41,455 nucleotides of DNA from CAZKBP01 sp964551015 (GTDB lineage: Bacteria > Bacteroidota > Bacteroidia > Cytophagales > Microscillaceae), in NCBI GenBank assembly GCA_964551015.1, contig CAZKBP010000043.1:1-41455 (forward strand). The letters are read 5' to 3'. The position numbers and the translations under genes are program-made. Every line of letters starts with the position of its first letter. Position 1 is the stretch's first letter. This document shows, piece by piece, positions 8,172 through 16,957 of this stretch. The notes below the pieces were generated by a model that saw only the letters and a program-made list of their open reading frames with translations, was not told where the DNA came from and did not search any database.

Positions 8172-9584
8172 ATGGCAGATTCAAGGCATGATAGCCGACG
8201 GCACTATTCAGATCGCTTTCGGCCTTTTTTTGGAAAATTTGGATTATTTAGCCTGACCTTACTCATCGCCTTGTTATTGGCAAGGTGGACGGTAGAACCG
8301 TCTTTTTCTATTTCTCAAAGATGGATTTTATTTCTAATCTTTTTTGCCGTGGGGCTGTGGCTGACCGAGGCCATTCCTCCTTTTGCGGTGGGGATTTTTA
8401 TCATCGGGTTTTTAGTCTACACGCAAGGAAGTGCCTATCTAACGGACGAGCCAGAGAGTGTCAGTAAGTACGTCAATACTTGGGCAAGCCCGGTGATTTG
8501 GTTGATGTTGGGGGGCTTTTTTCTGGCGGAAGGCATGCGCAAAACACAATTAGATCAAGGTCTTTTTCGTCTCTCTACCTCCTTATTTGGGAATGGCCCG
8601 TGGATGATCTTATTAGGTCTCATGCTGACCACGGCACTGGCTTCTATGATTATGTCTAACACAGCCACGACCGCCATGATGATCGCTTCGGTGACGCCTC
8701 TGGCTCGTCAATTAGGGCAAAATGCTCCTTTTTGCAAGGCTATGTTGCTCGGAATCCCAGCATCAGCCACCGTGGGAGGCATGGGAACCATCATTGGCAG
8801 TCCACCCAATGCCATTGCTGTAGGGATTTTGGAGAGCAAAGGCATTCAGATTGATTTTCTGACCTGGATGTTCTATGGCTTACCTCTCGCTTTGCTGTTA
8901 ACGCTCTTATTTTGGTGGATATTGAGTCGTAAATATGCTTCGGACTTGGCCGAGGGAGAACTAAGATTACAAACGACTCCCCAAGCAGATAAACCTCGCC
9001 AAAAGCTTAACCGTGGCGTCGTTATCTTTACCCTAGTGATTACCTTAGGCTTGTGGCTGACGAGTCCTCTGCACGGATTGCACGTGGCAGCTGTATCAGG
9101 ATTGCCAATTATCCTGCTGACAATGTCAGGCGTGATTCGGGCACAGGATGTAAGAGGTTTACCTTGGGATACTTTGATGCTCGTGGCGGGCGGTTTGGCA
9201 CTGGGCATTGCCATTGTAGATTCAGGATTAGCGGAATATTACGTGGCAAAGATTCAAATAGATACTTCTCAGGGAAGTGTTTGGGGGCTTTTATTCTTAT
9301 TCGCCTACCTCACCGTGATTTTGTCTAACGTGATGAGTAATACGGCTACAGCTACCATTTTGATACCCATCGCGATGATTTTGATGGGTACGCAGAGCTT
9401 GACGGCGGCCTTGATTATTGGCCTGACTGCTTCCACGGCCTTATTCTTACCTGTGTCTACTCCGCCCAATGCCATCGCCTTTAGTACAGGATTGCTCGAG
9501 CAGGCAGATTTTAGACTAGGTGGGCTTTTTATTGGTACATTGGGCCCTTTATTGATTATTATTTGGATATGGATATTGGTGTAG
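8172..9584 (+). CDS. SLC13/DASS family sodium-coupled anion transporter
   Basis: A 470-residue polytopic membrane protein with about 11 hydrophobic segments after a charged, hydrophilic N-terminus of about 22 residues. Both repeat halves carry the family's SNT signature (S162-N163-T164 and a second at about 389-391), each followed by a proline-containing turn: GTIIGSPPNAIAVG in the first half and LPVSTPPNAIAF in the second. In DASS carriers these form the two Na+/substrate-binding tips. Substrates of the family are di- and tricarboxylates or sulfate; which one applies here cannot be read from sequence. It is not clearly in an operon: the upstream gene is divergent and the next supported genes are tiny ORFs. 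Confidence 0.9.
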   Translation: MADSRHDSRRHYSDRFRPFFGKFGLFSLTLLIALLLARWTVEPSFSISQRWILFLIFFAVGLWLTEAIPPFAVGIFIIGFLVYTQGSAYLTDEPESVSKYVNTWASPVIWLMLGGFFLAEGMRKTQLDQGLFRLSTSLFGNGPWMILLGLMLTTALASMIMSNTATTAMMIASVTPLARQLGQNAPFCKAMLLGIPASATVGGMGTIIGSPPNAIAVGILESKGIQIDFLTWMFYGLPLALLLTLLFWWILSRKYASDLAEGELRLQTTPQADKPRQKLNRGVVIFTLVITLGLWLTSPLHGLHVAAVSGLPIILLTMSGVIRAQDVRGLPWDTLMLVAGGLALGIAIVDSGLAEYYVAKIQIDTSQGSVWGLLFLFAYLTVILSNVMSNTATATILIPIAMILMGTQSLTAALIIGLTASTALFLPVSTPPNAIAFSTGLLEQADFRLGGLFIGTLGPLLIIIWIWILV

Positions 9585-9621
9585 TTGATTTATACGGTCA
9601 TCCAAGTGTAAGGCATACCTC

Positions 9622-9804
9622 ATGTTTGGTTTAAATATGAGTAGTTTATTCCAAAATTGGGATAAGTTTGGCTTCCTTAGGAGAAAGCTGTATGAAGCTA
9701 AGTATTACAAAACAGAAAATTACTTGAAAAAAATAGGCTTTTACACGTCATTTGGATACAAGAAATTGCTTTTTATCCCAAAAAAAGTACACATCAAAGA
9801 ATAA
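9622..9804 (+). CDS. Possible small ORF, 60 residues
   Basis: ATG at 9622 opens a lysine- and aromatic-rich 60-residue frame (MFGLNMSSLFQNWDKFG...). It has no signal peptide or recognised domain. The same frame continues for 26 more sense codons after its TAA to a second TAA at about 9885, which could mean a truncated remnant. Its composition is AT-rich compared with neighbouring genes, so chance cannot be excluded. Between the SLC13 gene and the next ORF (9585-10030) I see nothing else. Confidence 0.2.
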   Translation: MFGLNMSSLFQNWDKFGFLRRKLYEAKYYKTENYLKKIGFYTSFGYKKLLFIPKKVHIKE

Positions 9805-10030
9805 GGGCAAGCATGGAAGGCTTTTTGTAATAGGATCGAGCAAATGTACAATGTCAGAAATGAGATAGACATTGGCACAGATTAACAGAACATTAACGGG
9901 TGGGCAAGTTGCTGATTTTCAGATTTCTAAGCCATTTCACCCCTTCATCTTCAGGCTGGTAAGCATCGAGGTTTTAAACTTATCCATCAAACATCCATCT
10001 ATTGATCGAAAGTATTTAACCTATTTCAAG

Positions 10031-10201
10031 ATGAATTCTACAAAAAAGCCCAAGAACCTTAGACTTTTCCTTTTTATCTACGCTTTGTTGTTTTTAATAT
10101 TGGTAGCGGAGGCATACGGAAAGTTTGGTTTCTTCCAAACTAGGAATAATGCTAGTAATTCTGCTAAAATCACTAAGGTGCTTCCTGTAAATCGTAAATG
10201 A
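10031..10201 (+). CDS. Small single-pass membrane protein, 56 residues
   Basis: From ATG 10031 (MNSTKKPKNLRLF) the product has a basic N-terminus, one clear membrane segment (about residues 11-28, LFLFIYALLFLILVAEAY) and a short polar tail ending KVLPVNRK. The positive-inside rule predicts an N-in orientation. The frame is open for 53 codons upstream, but that part lacks protein-like features, so the internal ATG is preferred. It is convergent with recN. No family is recognised. The membrane segment makes a real gene plausible. Confidence 0.4.
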   Translation: MNSTKKPKNLRLFLFIYALLFLILVAEAYGKFGFFQTRNNASNSAKITKVLPVNRK

Positions 10202-10273
10202 GTGCGTTTTTTTCATTTCTAGGCATCAGCCATCGAAACTGCCCAACTTCTCTCCACGATAGGCTGCGCCTGA

Positions 10274-11929
10274 TTAGTTCATTTCTAGCATTTCTTTGGC
10301 ACTCAAAATCGCGCTTTCTGAGGGTTTCGCTCCGCTGATCATTTGTGCAATTTCATAGATTCTTTCCTCATCACTCAAATGGCGAATGCGACTAATGGTT
10401 CTTTCCTGAGAATCGTCTTTATACACAAAATAATGATGGTTGCCCTTAGCCGCGATTTGATGTAAATGACTGATGGCAATAATCTGGTGTTTTTTGGACA
10501 TAGTCTTGAACATCTCTCCCATTTTGATGGCAATTTCACCCGAAATACCAGTATCAATCTCATCAAAGATAATGGTCGGCATGGCCGTCTTCCCTGCCAA
10601 AATATATTTAATAGAAAGCATCAAGCGCGAAAATTCCCCTCCCGAAGCAACCTTGCTAATCTCCTGAGGAGCAATGCCTTTATTAGCACTAAACAGGAAA
10701 TTAATCCGATCTATTCCTTCGGGGGTGGGCGCGATTTCTTCTCGGTAGACCTGAAAAGTAGCATTGGGCATACCCAGATCCGTGAGTAGGTTTTTTAGCT
10801 CTTGCTCTATCTCGGGTACGATCTGCAAACGACTCTGCGATAAAGCCTCCGCCTTGGCGTAAAGTGCTGTTTCTTTTTCATCTAAAAGAGCTTTTAGTTC
10901 GGCAATATCTTGGTCAAAATTTTGCACTCTTTGCACTTTTTCCTCCAATTGTGCCTGAACTGCTAGCAACTCAGCAGTCGAGCTTACCTGATGTTTTTGT
11001 TGCAAATTGAAAAGCAAACTTAGCCTGCCCTTCACTTCCTCAATACGCTCTGGGTTAAACTCTACCATCTCTTCCTCACGTTCCAGTTCAGAGACAATGT
11101 CCTGGAGTTCGATCACGCAGCTTTGCAGTCGCTCTCGGATTTGCTCATAATTGGGTGAAAGAGAGGCAATCGTCCCGAAGGTATTCACCAATCCCTTCAA
11201 TTCGTCATTGACAGGCGTTTCTGATTTGGAAAGAAAGTCTAAGATTTGATTCATCTTGGTTTTGACCTCCTCAGAGCTTTCTAAGAGAGTCAATTCGTTT
11301 TCTAGCTCGTCTTGCTCCTCCGCCTTAAAAGCAGCCTTGCTTAGCTCTTCTAAAAGAAAACTATTGTAGTCGTATTCTTTTTGGAAATCAGCATATTCCG
11401 CCTGTTGCTTTTGGTATTGATTTTTGATTCGGGTGTACTGCTGGTAGGTTTGCTGATAATCCCGGAGCAAATGCTGGTTGTGTGCGTAATGGTCAACGAC
11501 TTGTAGCTGGAAAAGCTGATCTCCCAAGAGAAGATTATCGTGTTGGGAGTGAATATCAATCAATTGCCCAGTAATTCGCTTGAGTACATCTAGCGTGACG
11601 GGCGTATCATTGATAAAGGCGCGGGACTTACCGTTGGGGCTGATTTCGCGGCGAATCGTGGTATTTTCTTCATAGTCCAGTTCTAGTTCTTCAAATACAT
11701 CTTGTAGCTTGTAAGCCCACACGAGGAAAGAAGCTTCAACGATGCATTTTTCACTGGTATTGAAAAGCACTTTTAAGTCCGCACGATTGCCCAAGAGCAA
11801 ACCAATGGCACCGAGCATGATAGATTTTCCGGCACCTGTTTCTCCGGTGATGATATTGAGCGACTCGTGTGGTTTGAGTTTGAGTTGCTCGATGAGGGCA
11901 TAATTCTTAATAAGTAAATCCGTCAGCAT
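10274..11929 (-). CDS. recN: DNA repair protein RecN
   Basis: A 551-residue SMC-like ATPase of double-strand break repair. The N-terminal half-ATPase has Walker A GETGAGKS (29-36) within IITGETGAGKSIMLGAIGLL. A long central coiled-coil region (about 150-370) contains the hinge-like turn. The C-terminal half-ATPase has the ABC-type signature ASGGEFSRLMLS (about 430-445) and Walker B TIIFDEIDTGISG, followed by the switch-histidine region IAISHLHQIA. Length and domain order are those of bacterial RecN. The gene lies 86 nt downstream of the Sm-like ORF on the same strand, with a stem-loop in the gap (11941-11983). No LexA-type box is visible. Assignment is very secure. Confidence 0.97.
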   Translation of the reverse strand: MLTDLLIKNYALIEQLKLKPHESLNIITGETGAGKSIMLGAIGLLLGNRADLKVLFNTSEKCIVEASFLVWAYKLQDVFEELELDYEENTTIRREISPNGKSRAFINDTPVTLDVLKRITGQLIDIHSQHDNLLLGDQLFQLQVVDHYAHNQHLLRDYQQTYQQYTRIKNQYQKQQAEYADFQKEYDYNSFLLEELSKAAFKAEEQDELENELTLLESSEEVKTKMNQILDFLSKSETPVNDELKGLVNTFGTIASLSPNYEQIRERLQSCVIELQDIVSELEREEEMVEFNPERIEEVKGRLSLLFNLQQKHQVSSTAELLAVQAQLEEKVQRVQNFDQDIAELKALLDEKETALYAKAEALSQSRLQIVPEIEQELKNLLTDLGMPNATFQVYREEIAPTPEGIDRINFLFSANKGIAPQEISKVASGGEFSRLMLSIKYILAGKTAMPTIIFDEIDTGISGEIAIKMGEMFKTMSKKHQIIAISHLHQIAAKGNHHYFVYKDDSQERTISRIRHLSDEERIYEIAQMISGAKPSESAILSAKEMLEMN

Positions 11930-11940
11930 CCTTCATCCAA

Positions 11941-11983
11941 GTTTAAGCAATGAAAATTCCTGCATTTAATTGATTGCTTGAAC
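11941..11983 (-). promoter_or_regulatory. Stem-loop in the recN leader
   Basis: GTTTAAGCAAT (11941-11951) pairs with ATTGCTTGAAC (11973-11983), an 11-bp stem with one G-T wobble and a 21-nt loop, ending 12 nt upstream of the recN start on the minus strand. It lies in the 86-nt gap after the Sm-like ORF. It has no T-run, so a read-through control, processing site or translation-blocking structure is more likely than a strong terminator. Function is inferred only. Confidence 0.4.
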
Positions 11984-12015
11984 CCCGTGTTTTCTAAAAA
12001 AAAGCATCCGCCTCG

Positions 12016-12243
12016 CTAATACTGGCTGGGCTGATCTACGATAATCTCGGCAATCTCTTCCAGCTTAATGCGATGTTTGCGACGGATGGAGTCTCGGAAC
12101 AAGATTTGTTTTGCCTGACTCTCCAAAATTTTTCCATGCAAAGTTACATCATTTTTGAGTATCATGTTGATTTCCACGTCCAAAAGAGAAGTGATTTTTT
12201 CAGGAATTTGATCGCTAAAAATTCTAATTTGTCTTTTGCCCAT
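12016..12243 (-). CDS. Small Sm/Hfq-like candidate protein
   Basis: A 75-residue protein with an N-terminal helix-like stretch (IFSDQIPEKITSLLD) followed by a predicted run of beta strands: INMILKND, VTLHGKILES, QILFRDSI, RKHRIKLEEI, AEIIVD. The pattern hydrophobic-x-L-x-[ND]-x-x-x-L-x-G-x-I at about 27-41 resembles the Sm1 motif, and the N-terminal helix plus four to five short strands is the Sm-fold layout. Canonical Hfq Sm2 (YKHA) is absent. It sits upstream of recN on the same strand and may be co-transcribed with it. Sm-fold membership is inference from pattern; a conserved hypothetical protein of another small beta-barrel type is the alternative. Gene reality is fairly likely given codon-consistent composition. 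Confidence 0.65.
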   Translation of the reverse strand: MGKRQIRIFSDQIPEKITSLLDVEINMILKNDVTLHGKILESQAKQILFRDSIRRKHRIKLEEIAEIIVDQPSQY

Positions 12244-12405
12244 TTTATCGAGGAAGTTATCTTAGGTTTTGGATTAATTTTCCTTGTTTTTTTAAATGAA
12301 GTGATTTAGTAAGGGAATATTTCGGTCTTAGGGCAACTCGGAGATTAATTTCAAAAATTTCTCTAATAAAATAAATGCATAAAATGTATGTATATTGTAT
12401 GTATC

Positions 12406-12440
12406 AAAAAAAGCACTTACAAGTTTTACTTTGTAAGTGC
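12406..12440 (-). terminator. Intrinsic terminator of tRNA-Asn
   Basis: A perfect 10-bp stem (GCACTTACAA / TTGTAAGTGC) with an 8-nt loop is followed on the minus strand by a run of seven T. It lies 12 nt past the 3' end of the tRNA. Confidence 0.85.
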
Positions 12441-12452
12441 CTGATTTAGAAG

Positions 12453-12526
12453 CTCCCCCTCTTGGGCTCGAACCAAGGACCTACTGATTAACAGTCAGTC
12501 GCTCTAACCAGCTGAGCTAAGGGGGA
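12453..12526 (-). tRNA. tRNA-Asn (anticodon GTT)
   Basis: The minus strand folds as a 74-nt tRNA. The acceptor arms TCCCCCT and AGGGGGA pair perfectly, the D-arm is TTAGCTCAGCTGGTTAGAG, the anticodon arm CTGACTGTTAATCAG has anticodon GTT, and the T-arm contains GGTTCGAGCC. The discriminator base is G, as expected for tRNA-Asn. CCA is not encoded. A strong terminator follows at once, so it is probably a single-tRNA transcript. Confidence 0.97.
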
Positions 12527-12898
12527 ATGATGTTATTCCCGAATGGTTTGGCAAAGAAAATAGCTTTTATCCAATATCCCAAATTCTGGGCGGGTTTTTT
12601 TATAAAAAAGGCTTTTTCTCTAAAAAAATAAATATTTTAAAACTAGGATTGTCTCGGGAATGTTAATTTAAAAAACAACCAGTTTTGCCTATAGAAAGTA
12701 GGAATAAGGGATATTTTTTATTAGTTTACACATCTAATGCCTCCTTTTGAAAAGCACGAAACAAAAACACAAGCACCTACAAGCATTGATGAATCGCGAG
12801 AGTTATTCTTCTACTCAAAACCATACCGCGGGGCGAGCAGTAGGCTCTCAATGAAATACTTAAACCAAGCCAAGTTTTAGCCTTACAAAACCTTAAAG
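12527..12898. other. Gene-free stretch between tRNA-Asn and htrA
   Basis: An AT-rich intergenic stretch that must hold the divergent promoters of tRNA-Asn (minus) and htrA (plus). I see no convincing TAnnTTTG element, strong hairpin or ORF of significance. Confidence 0.4.
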
Positions 12899-14362
12899 AT
12901 GAGTAAAATTCGCTTTTTTGCTAGTTTAATGATAGCCTCCATATTAGGAGGCGTAGTTGCCTTGACTGCTTATCATTACATGATTCCCCAGACTAGCTAT
13001 CAATCTATCGAGCAAAAACAGCAGGTTCACTTTGCCAATTTTCTTCCTGATTCTAATATCATTGTACCTGAGGGGATTAATTTTATCCAGGCTTCGGCCA
13101 TGGTTCGTTCCTCAGTCGTACATATCAAGGTGTCTTATGCCAATCAGGCACATTGGAGATCCGATGAATCTTTTGAAGACATGTTTCGTCCTTTTCATGG
13201 AGATCATTACGGCCGCTCGCTTCCTAAACAATCCTCTGGCTCAGGAGTGATTATCTCCGGAGATGGATACATTGCTACCAATCATCACGTGATAGATGAT
13301 GCCGCCCAAATAGAAGTCGTACTTTATGATAAGCGAAGCTATAAAGCCAAACTAATCGGCAGCGATCCTACCACCGACCTTGCTCTACTCAAAATCAGTG
13401 AAAATAATTTGCCCTTTCTACGTTACGGAGATTCTGACCGCTTGCAAATCGGAGAATGGGTACTAGCCGTAGGGAATCCCTTTGATCTGACCTCCACGGT
13501 TACCGCGGGTATTGTAAGTGCCAAGGGAAGAAATATTAATCTACTAAAAGACACTTATGCGATTGAATCATTCATCCAGACTGATGCCGCTGTCAATCCC
13601 GGTAACAGTGGCGGAGCTTTGGTCAACCTGAGAGGAGAGCTAGTGGGAGTCAATACGGCCATTGCTACCCATACGGGCTACTACTCTGGTTACTCTTTTG
13701 CGGTGCCCATCACGATTGTGAAGAAAGTCATGGACGATTTGATGAATTATGGTGAGATTCAGCGTGCCTTGTTGGGCGTTACTATCGACGAAGTGGACGC
13801 AAAGATGGCCGAAGAGAAAAAGTTAGAAACCGTGCTGGGGGTCTGTATTTTATCACTCAAAGAAAACGGGGCTGCACAGCTGGCTGGACTCCGAAAAGGC
13901 GATGTGATTGAGGCCGTGGACGGCATTGGCGTCAACAGTGCCTCAGAACTTCAAACGGCCATTGCCGTACGCCGCCCAGGTGATCAAGTGGAAATTATAT
14001 ATTGGCGTCAAGGGAGAAAATCAATAGCCAGAGCCACGCTTCGTAACAAGCTAGGTACTTACGAGGTTGTCCGCAAAAAAATCAGTCCGCACACGCAGGT
14101 GCTGGGCGCAGAGCTTGGAAATATTGATGAAAGAGAAAAGAGAAGATTAGGAATTCCCAACGGAGTCAAAGTGTTAAAGCTAGGCCGTGGTAGCATCAAA
14201 GCCTCTGGCATGCGTGAGGGTTTTATTATCACCAAAGTAGATGATAAAGTAGTGCAATCTCCCGAAGATGTAAGAAGGGTCGTACAAACTACCCGACGTA
14301 CCCTCGCCGTAGAAGGAGTTTACCCCAACGGAGACAAATCTTACTACGCCATCGGTCGCTAG
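12899..14362 (+). CDS. HtrA/DegP-type periplasmic serine protease
   Basis: A 487-residue Do-family protease and chaperone of envelope protein quality control. An N-terminal hydrophobic segment (about 8-27, uncleaved anchor or signal) is followed by a trypsin-like domain with all three catalytic residues: His130 (NHHV), Asp160 (TTDLAL) and Ser237 (GNSGGA). The oxyanion-loop sequence around the serine is canonical. Two PDZ-like regions follow, at about 285-370 (LLGVTIDEV to the RRPGDQVEI segment) and about 390-487. The gene is monocistronic with its own terminator at 14441-14478. The exact paralogue name (DegP, DegQ or DegS) cannot be decided; two PDZ domains favour DegP/DegQ. Confidence 0.95.
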   Translation: MSKIRFFASLMIASILGGVVALTAYHYMIPQTSYQSIEQKQQVHFANFLPDSNIIVPEGINFIQASAMVRSSVVHIKVSYANQAHWRSDESFEDMFRPFHGDHYGRSLPKQSSGSGVIISGDGYIATNHHVIDDAAQIEVVLYDKRSYKAKLIGSDPTTDLALLKISENNLPFLRYGDSDRLQIGEWVLAVGNPFDLTSTVTAGIVSAKGRNINLLKDTYAIESFIQTDAAVNPGNSGGALVNLRGELVGVNTAIATHTGYYSGYSFAVPITIVKKVMDDLMNYGEIQRALLGVTIDEVDAKMAEEKKLETVLGVCILSLKENGAAQLAGLRKGDVIEAVDGIGVNSASELQTAIAVRRPGDQVEIIYWRQGRKSIARATLRNKLGTYEVVRKKISPHTQVLGAELGNIDEREKRRLGIPNGVKVLKLGRGSIKASGMREGFIITKVDDKVVQSPEDVRRVVQTTRRTLAVEGVYPNGDKSYYAIGR

Positions 14363-14440
14363 CACGAGCCTTTCATCACCCCTTTGTAAAATTCTTGCTT
14401 TCCCCAAGAAAGGATTTCTTAAAAACCTTTAACTTTGGCC

Positions 14441-14478
14441 GAGAGCAGGCTGATACAGTGCTTAGCCTGCTCTCTTTT
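14441..14478 (+). terminator. Intrinsic terminator of htrA
   Basis: A perfect 11-bp stem (GAGAGCAGGCT / AGCCTGCTCTC) with a 12-nt loop is followed by TTTT. It lies 78 nt past the htrA stop and before the aldehyde dehydrogenase start. Confidence 0.85.
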
Positions 14479-14516
14479 ACAGAACATTGCCGATAACTAC
14501 TTAAACGCTTACCACC

Positions 14517-16085
14517 ATGACATCCCTTAGTACCCCACCCACATTAAAAGCTATTTTTGAAAGTCTAGGCTTGCAAGAAAAAAATCCCTCACACAGCACA
14601 GGCCAGCTTTTCTCATCCTGGGGAGAGCGTGAGTCTATCGGGGTAACCTCTCCCGTTCATGGGCAAATGATCGCCGAAGTTCAACTGGCCAATCAAAAAG
14701 ACTATGATTCAATTATCGAGACGGCGCAGCAAGCTTTTCAGGCGTGGCGACAAGTGCCCCCGCCCCGACGCGGTGAAATCATCCGTCAGTACGGCTTAAA
14801 ACTTCGCGAAAAGAAAACCGAACTGGGGGCACTGGTTACGTGGGAAATGGGGAAAATTTATCAAGAAGGACTAGGTGAGGTGCAAGAAATGATCGATATC
14901 TGTGACTTTGCCGTGGGGCTTTCTCGCCAATTGTACGGACTCACCATGGGTTCCGAAAGGGCACAGCACCGCATGTTCGAGCAGTATCACCCCTTGGGAA
15001 TCGTAGGGATCATCTCGGCTTTTAACTTTCCAGTGGCAGTTTGGTCTTGGAACGCAATGATTGCCGCCGTTTGTGGTAATGTTTGTATCTGGAAACCCTC
15101 TGAGAAAACCCCACTTACCGCAATCGCCTGCCAGAAATTAATGGTGGAAGTCTTGAAAGAAAACGATTTGCCCGAAGGAATTTTCAACCTGATCTTAGGT
15201 GATGCGCGTGTGGGTCAGATGCTATCTAACGATACCCGTGTTGCCTTGGTATCAGCCACAGGCTCTACCCGTATGGGCAAGCAAGTGGCGCAGGCCGTGG
15301 GGGCAAGGCTTGGAAAAATGATTTTAGAATTGGGGGGGAACAATGCCATCATTATCACCGAGCACGCTAATCTAGAAATGGCCATCCGAGCGACTTTATT
15401 CGGTGCCGTAGGTACCTGTGGGCAAAGGTGTACCACGACCCGTCGTTTGATCGTCCACGAAAAAGTCTACGATACCGTAAAGGAGCGTCTCCTGAAAACT
15501 TATCCCAAACTCTCCATCGGTAACCCACTCGATAAAAATACATTGGTAGGGCCTATGATTGACCAAGAAGCGGTTCACAATTATCAACAAGCCCTAGAAA
15601 AAGTGCAGGCCGAAGGAGGACGCCTGTTGACAGGTGGGGAAGTGCTAGAGGGCTCAGAAGAATACGAGTCAGGACTTTACGTGCGTCCGGCCTTGGTAGA
15701 AGCTGAAAATCATTACGAAACGGTGCAAAAAGAAACTTTTGCCCCCATTTTGTACCTGATCAAATACCAGGAGGGAGTAGAAAATGCCATTGCGCTGCAA
15801 AATCAAGTAAAACAAGGGCTCTCTTCGGCCATATTTTCAGACAACTTAATCGAAGCAGAAACGTTTTTATCCTACTGGGGTTCAGATTGTGGCATCGCCA
15901 ATGTAAACATAGGTACCTCCGGAGCAGAAATTGGAGGAGCTTTTGGCGGCGAGAAAGAAACGGGGGGAGGTAGAGAATCTGGATCGGATGCTTGGAAAGC
16001 CTACATGCGGAGGCAAACCAATACGGTCAATTATGGAAAAGCTTTGCCTCTTGCCCAAGGTATAGAATTTGATGTAGATTTATAG
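14517..16085 (+). CDS. ALDH7-type aldehyde dehydrogenase (probable aminoadipate-semialdehyde dehydrogenase)
   Basis: A 522-residue NAD(P)-dependent aldehyde dehydrogenase. Catalytic Glu271 lies in LELGGNN, and the nucleophile Cys305 lies in GTCGQRCTTTRR, the form characteristic of the ALDH7 (antiquitin) family. The C-terminal signature GAFGGEKETGGGRESGSDAW and the ending around NTVNYG are also typical of ALDH7. Known members oxidise alpha-aminoadipate semialdehyde, in equilibrium with piperideine-6-carboxylate, in lysine degradation; that substrate is inferred from family only. The Rossmann segment around ISAFNFPVAVWSWN and KPSEKTPL is intact and the length is normal. It is separated from htrA by a terminator and is not part of a visible lysine-catabolic operon. 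Confidence 0.9.
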   Translation: MTSLSTPPTLKAIFESLGLQEKNPSHSTGQLFSSWGERESIGVTSPVHGQMIAEVQLANQKDYDSIIETAQQAFQAWRQVPPPRRGEIIRQYGLKLREKKTELGALVTWEMGKIYQEGLGEVQEMIDICDFAVGLSRQLYGLTMGSERAQHRMFEQYHPLGIVGIISAFNFPVAVWSWNAMIAAVCGNVCIWKPSEKTPLTAIACQKLMVEVLKENDLPEGIFNLILGDARVGQMLSNDTRVALVSATGSTRMGKQVAQAVGARLGKMILELGGNNAIIITEHANLEMAIRATLFGAVGTCGQRCTTTRRLIVHEKVYDTVKERLLKTYPKLSIGNPLDKNTLVGPMIDQEAVHNYQQALEKVQAEGGRLLTGGEVLEGSEEYESGLYVRPALVEAENHYETVQKETFAPILYLIKYQEGVENAIALQNQVKQGLSSAIFSDNLIEAETFLSYWGSDCGIANVNIGTSGAEIGGAFGGEKETGGGRESGSDAWKAYMRRQTNTVNYGKALPLAQGIEFDVDL

Positions 16086-16305
16086 CCTAGGCACCCATTT
16101 TTGATGAATACTACTACACACAAACTGGTCGAAAAAAATCTTTTTCTAAATCTAGCATCCAAAAACCCTTATTAGCTAGAGGTTAATTTTGTTTAGTTTT
16201 GGATTTTCTTACATCGGCTTTCGAATACGCCCAAAAGTGTATATTTTTCGTATATAATTCACAAGAGTAGTCGTATAGTCTTTAAACAATCGTACAAAAA
16301 TCATT

Positions 16306-16716
16306 ATGACTCCTAAGTACAACACCGTGATGTTGATTGATGATAATGATATTGATAACCTCATTAATCAGAAAATCATAGAATCTTCCAATATTTGTAA
16401 TCATATTTTTACACACACTAGTGGTAAGAGTGCTATTGAATTCCTAAAAAACGCGGTAAAAATCGCTGAGGTAGCAGGTAATCAGGTCATGCCTGAAATT
16501 ATCTTCCTAGATATCGATATGCCTCTGATGGACGGGTTTCAATTCTTGGACGAGTTCGAGAACTTGTCAGAAAATATCAAAAACCACTGCAAAATTGTGA
16601 TGCTTACTTCTTCAATCAATTCCAAAGATGTGAAGAAATCACAGCGATATAGCAATGTAAAACAGTATGTCAATAAGCCTCTGACCAAAGAAAGCCTCAA
16701 GGACTTGGAAATTTAA
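16306..16716 (+). CDS. Single-domain response regulator (REC only)
   Basis: A 136-residue stand-alone receiver domain without an output domain. The acidic pocket is in LIDDNDIDNL (D12, D13), the phospho-acceptor is Asp69 (FLDIDMP), the switch residue is Thr101 (MLTSS), and the conserved lysine is Lys124 (NKPL). A hydrophilic insertion (about 51-62) precedes the phospho-acceptor strand, as in CheY-like proteins of Bacteroidota. All residues needed for phosphorylation are present. No histidine kinase is nearby, so it is an orphan and a partner must be encoded elsewhere. It is convergent with the helical protein gene. A related paralogue lies at 20423-20842. Confidence 0.92.
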   Translation: MTPKYNTVMLIDDNDIDNLINQKIIESSNICNHIFTHTSGKSAIEFLKNAVKIAEVAGNQVMPEIIFLDIDMPLMDGFQFLDEFENLSENIKNHCKIVMLTSSINSKDVKKSQRYSNVKQYVNKPLTKESLKDLEI

Positions 16717-16874
16717 GCCAAAAAGCACCCTGAGGCTACTCGTAATACTTGTATGTGGGGTGGTCATGCTATTGTATCATCTTATCTCTTCCCTTCTCTC
16801 CAAAGGTTAGCCTCATGTCTTGACTCTTGACTGACTCTTCGCCAAGATGTGTTTCTACATCATCAGCTCTATGC

Positions 16875-16919
16875 AAAAAAAATAAAAGCACTCTTATCGC
16901 AGCGCGTATAAGAATGCTT
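16875..16919 (-). terminator. Intrinsic terminator of the helical protein gene
   Basis: On the minus strand, AAGCATTCTTAT and ATAAGAGTGCTT form a 12-bp stem with one T-G wobble and a 10-nt loop, followed by TTATTTTTTTT. It starts 38 nt past the stop of the 485-residue gene. Confidence 0.85.
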
Positions 16920-16957
16920 GATACTTTTGTATTTACTTTTTCCGATCAGAACAGGGT

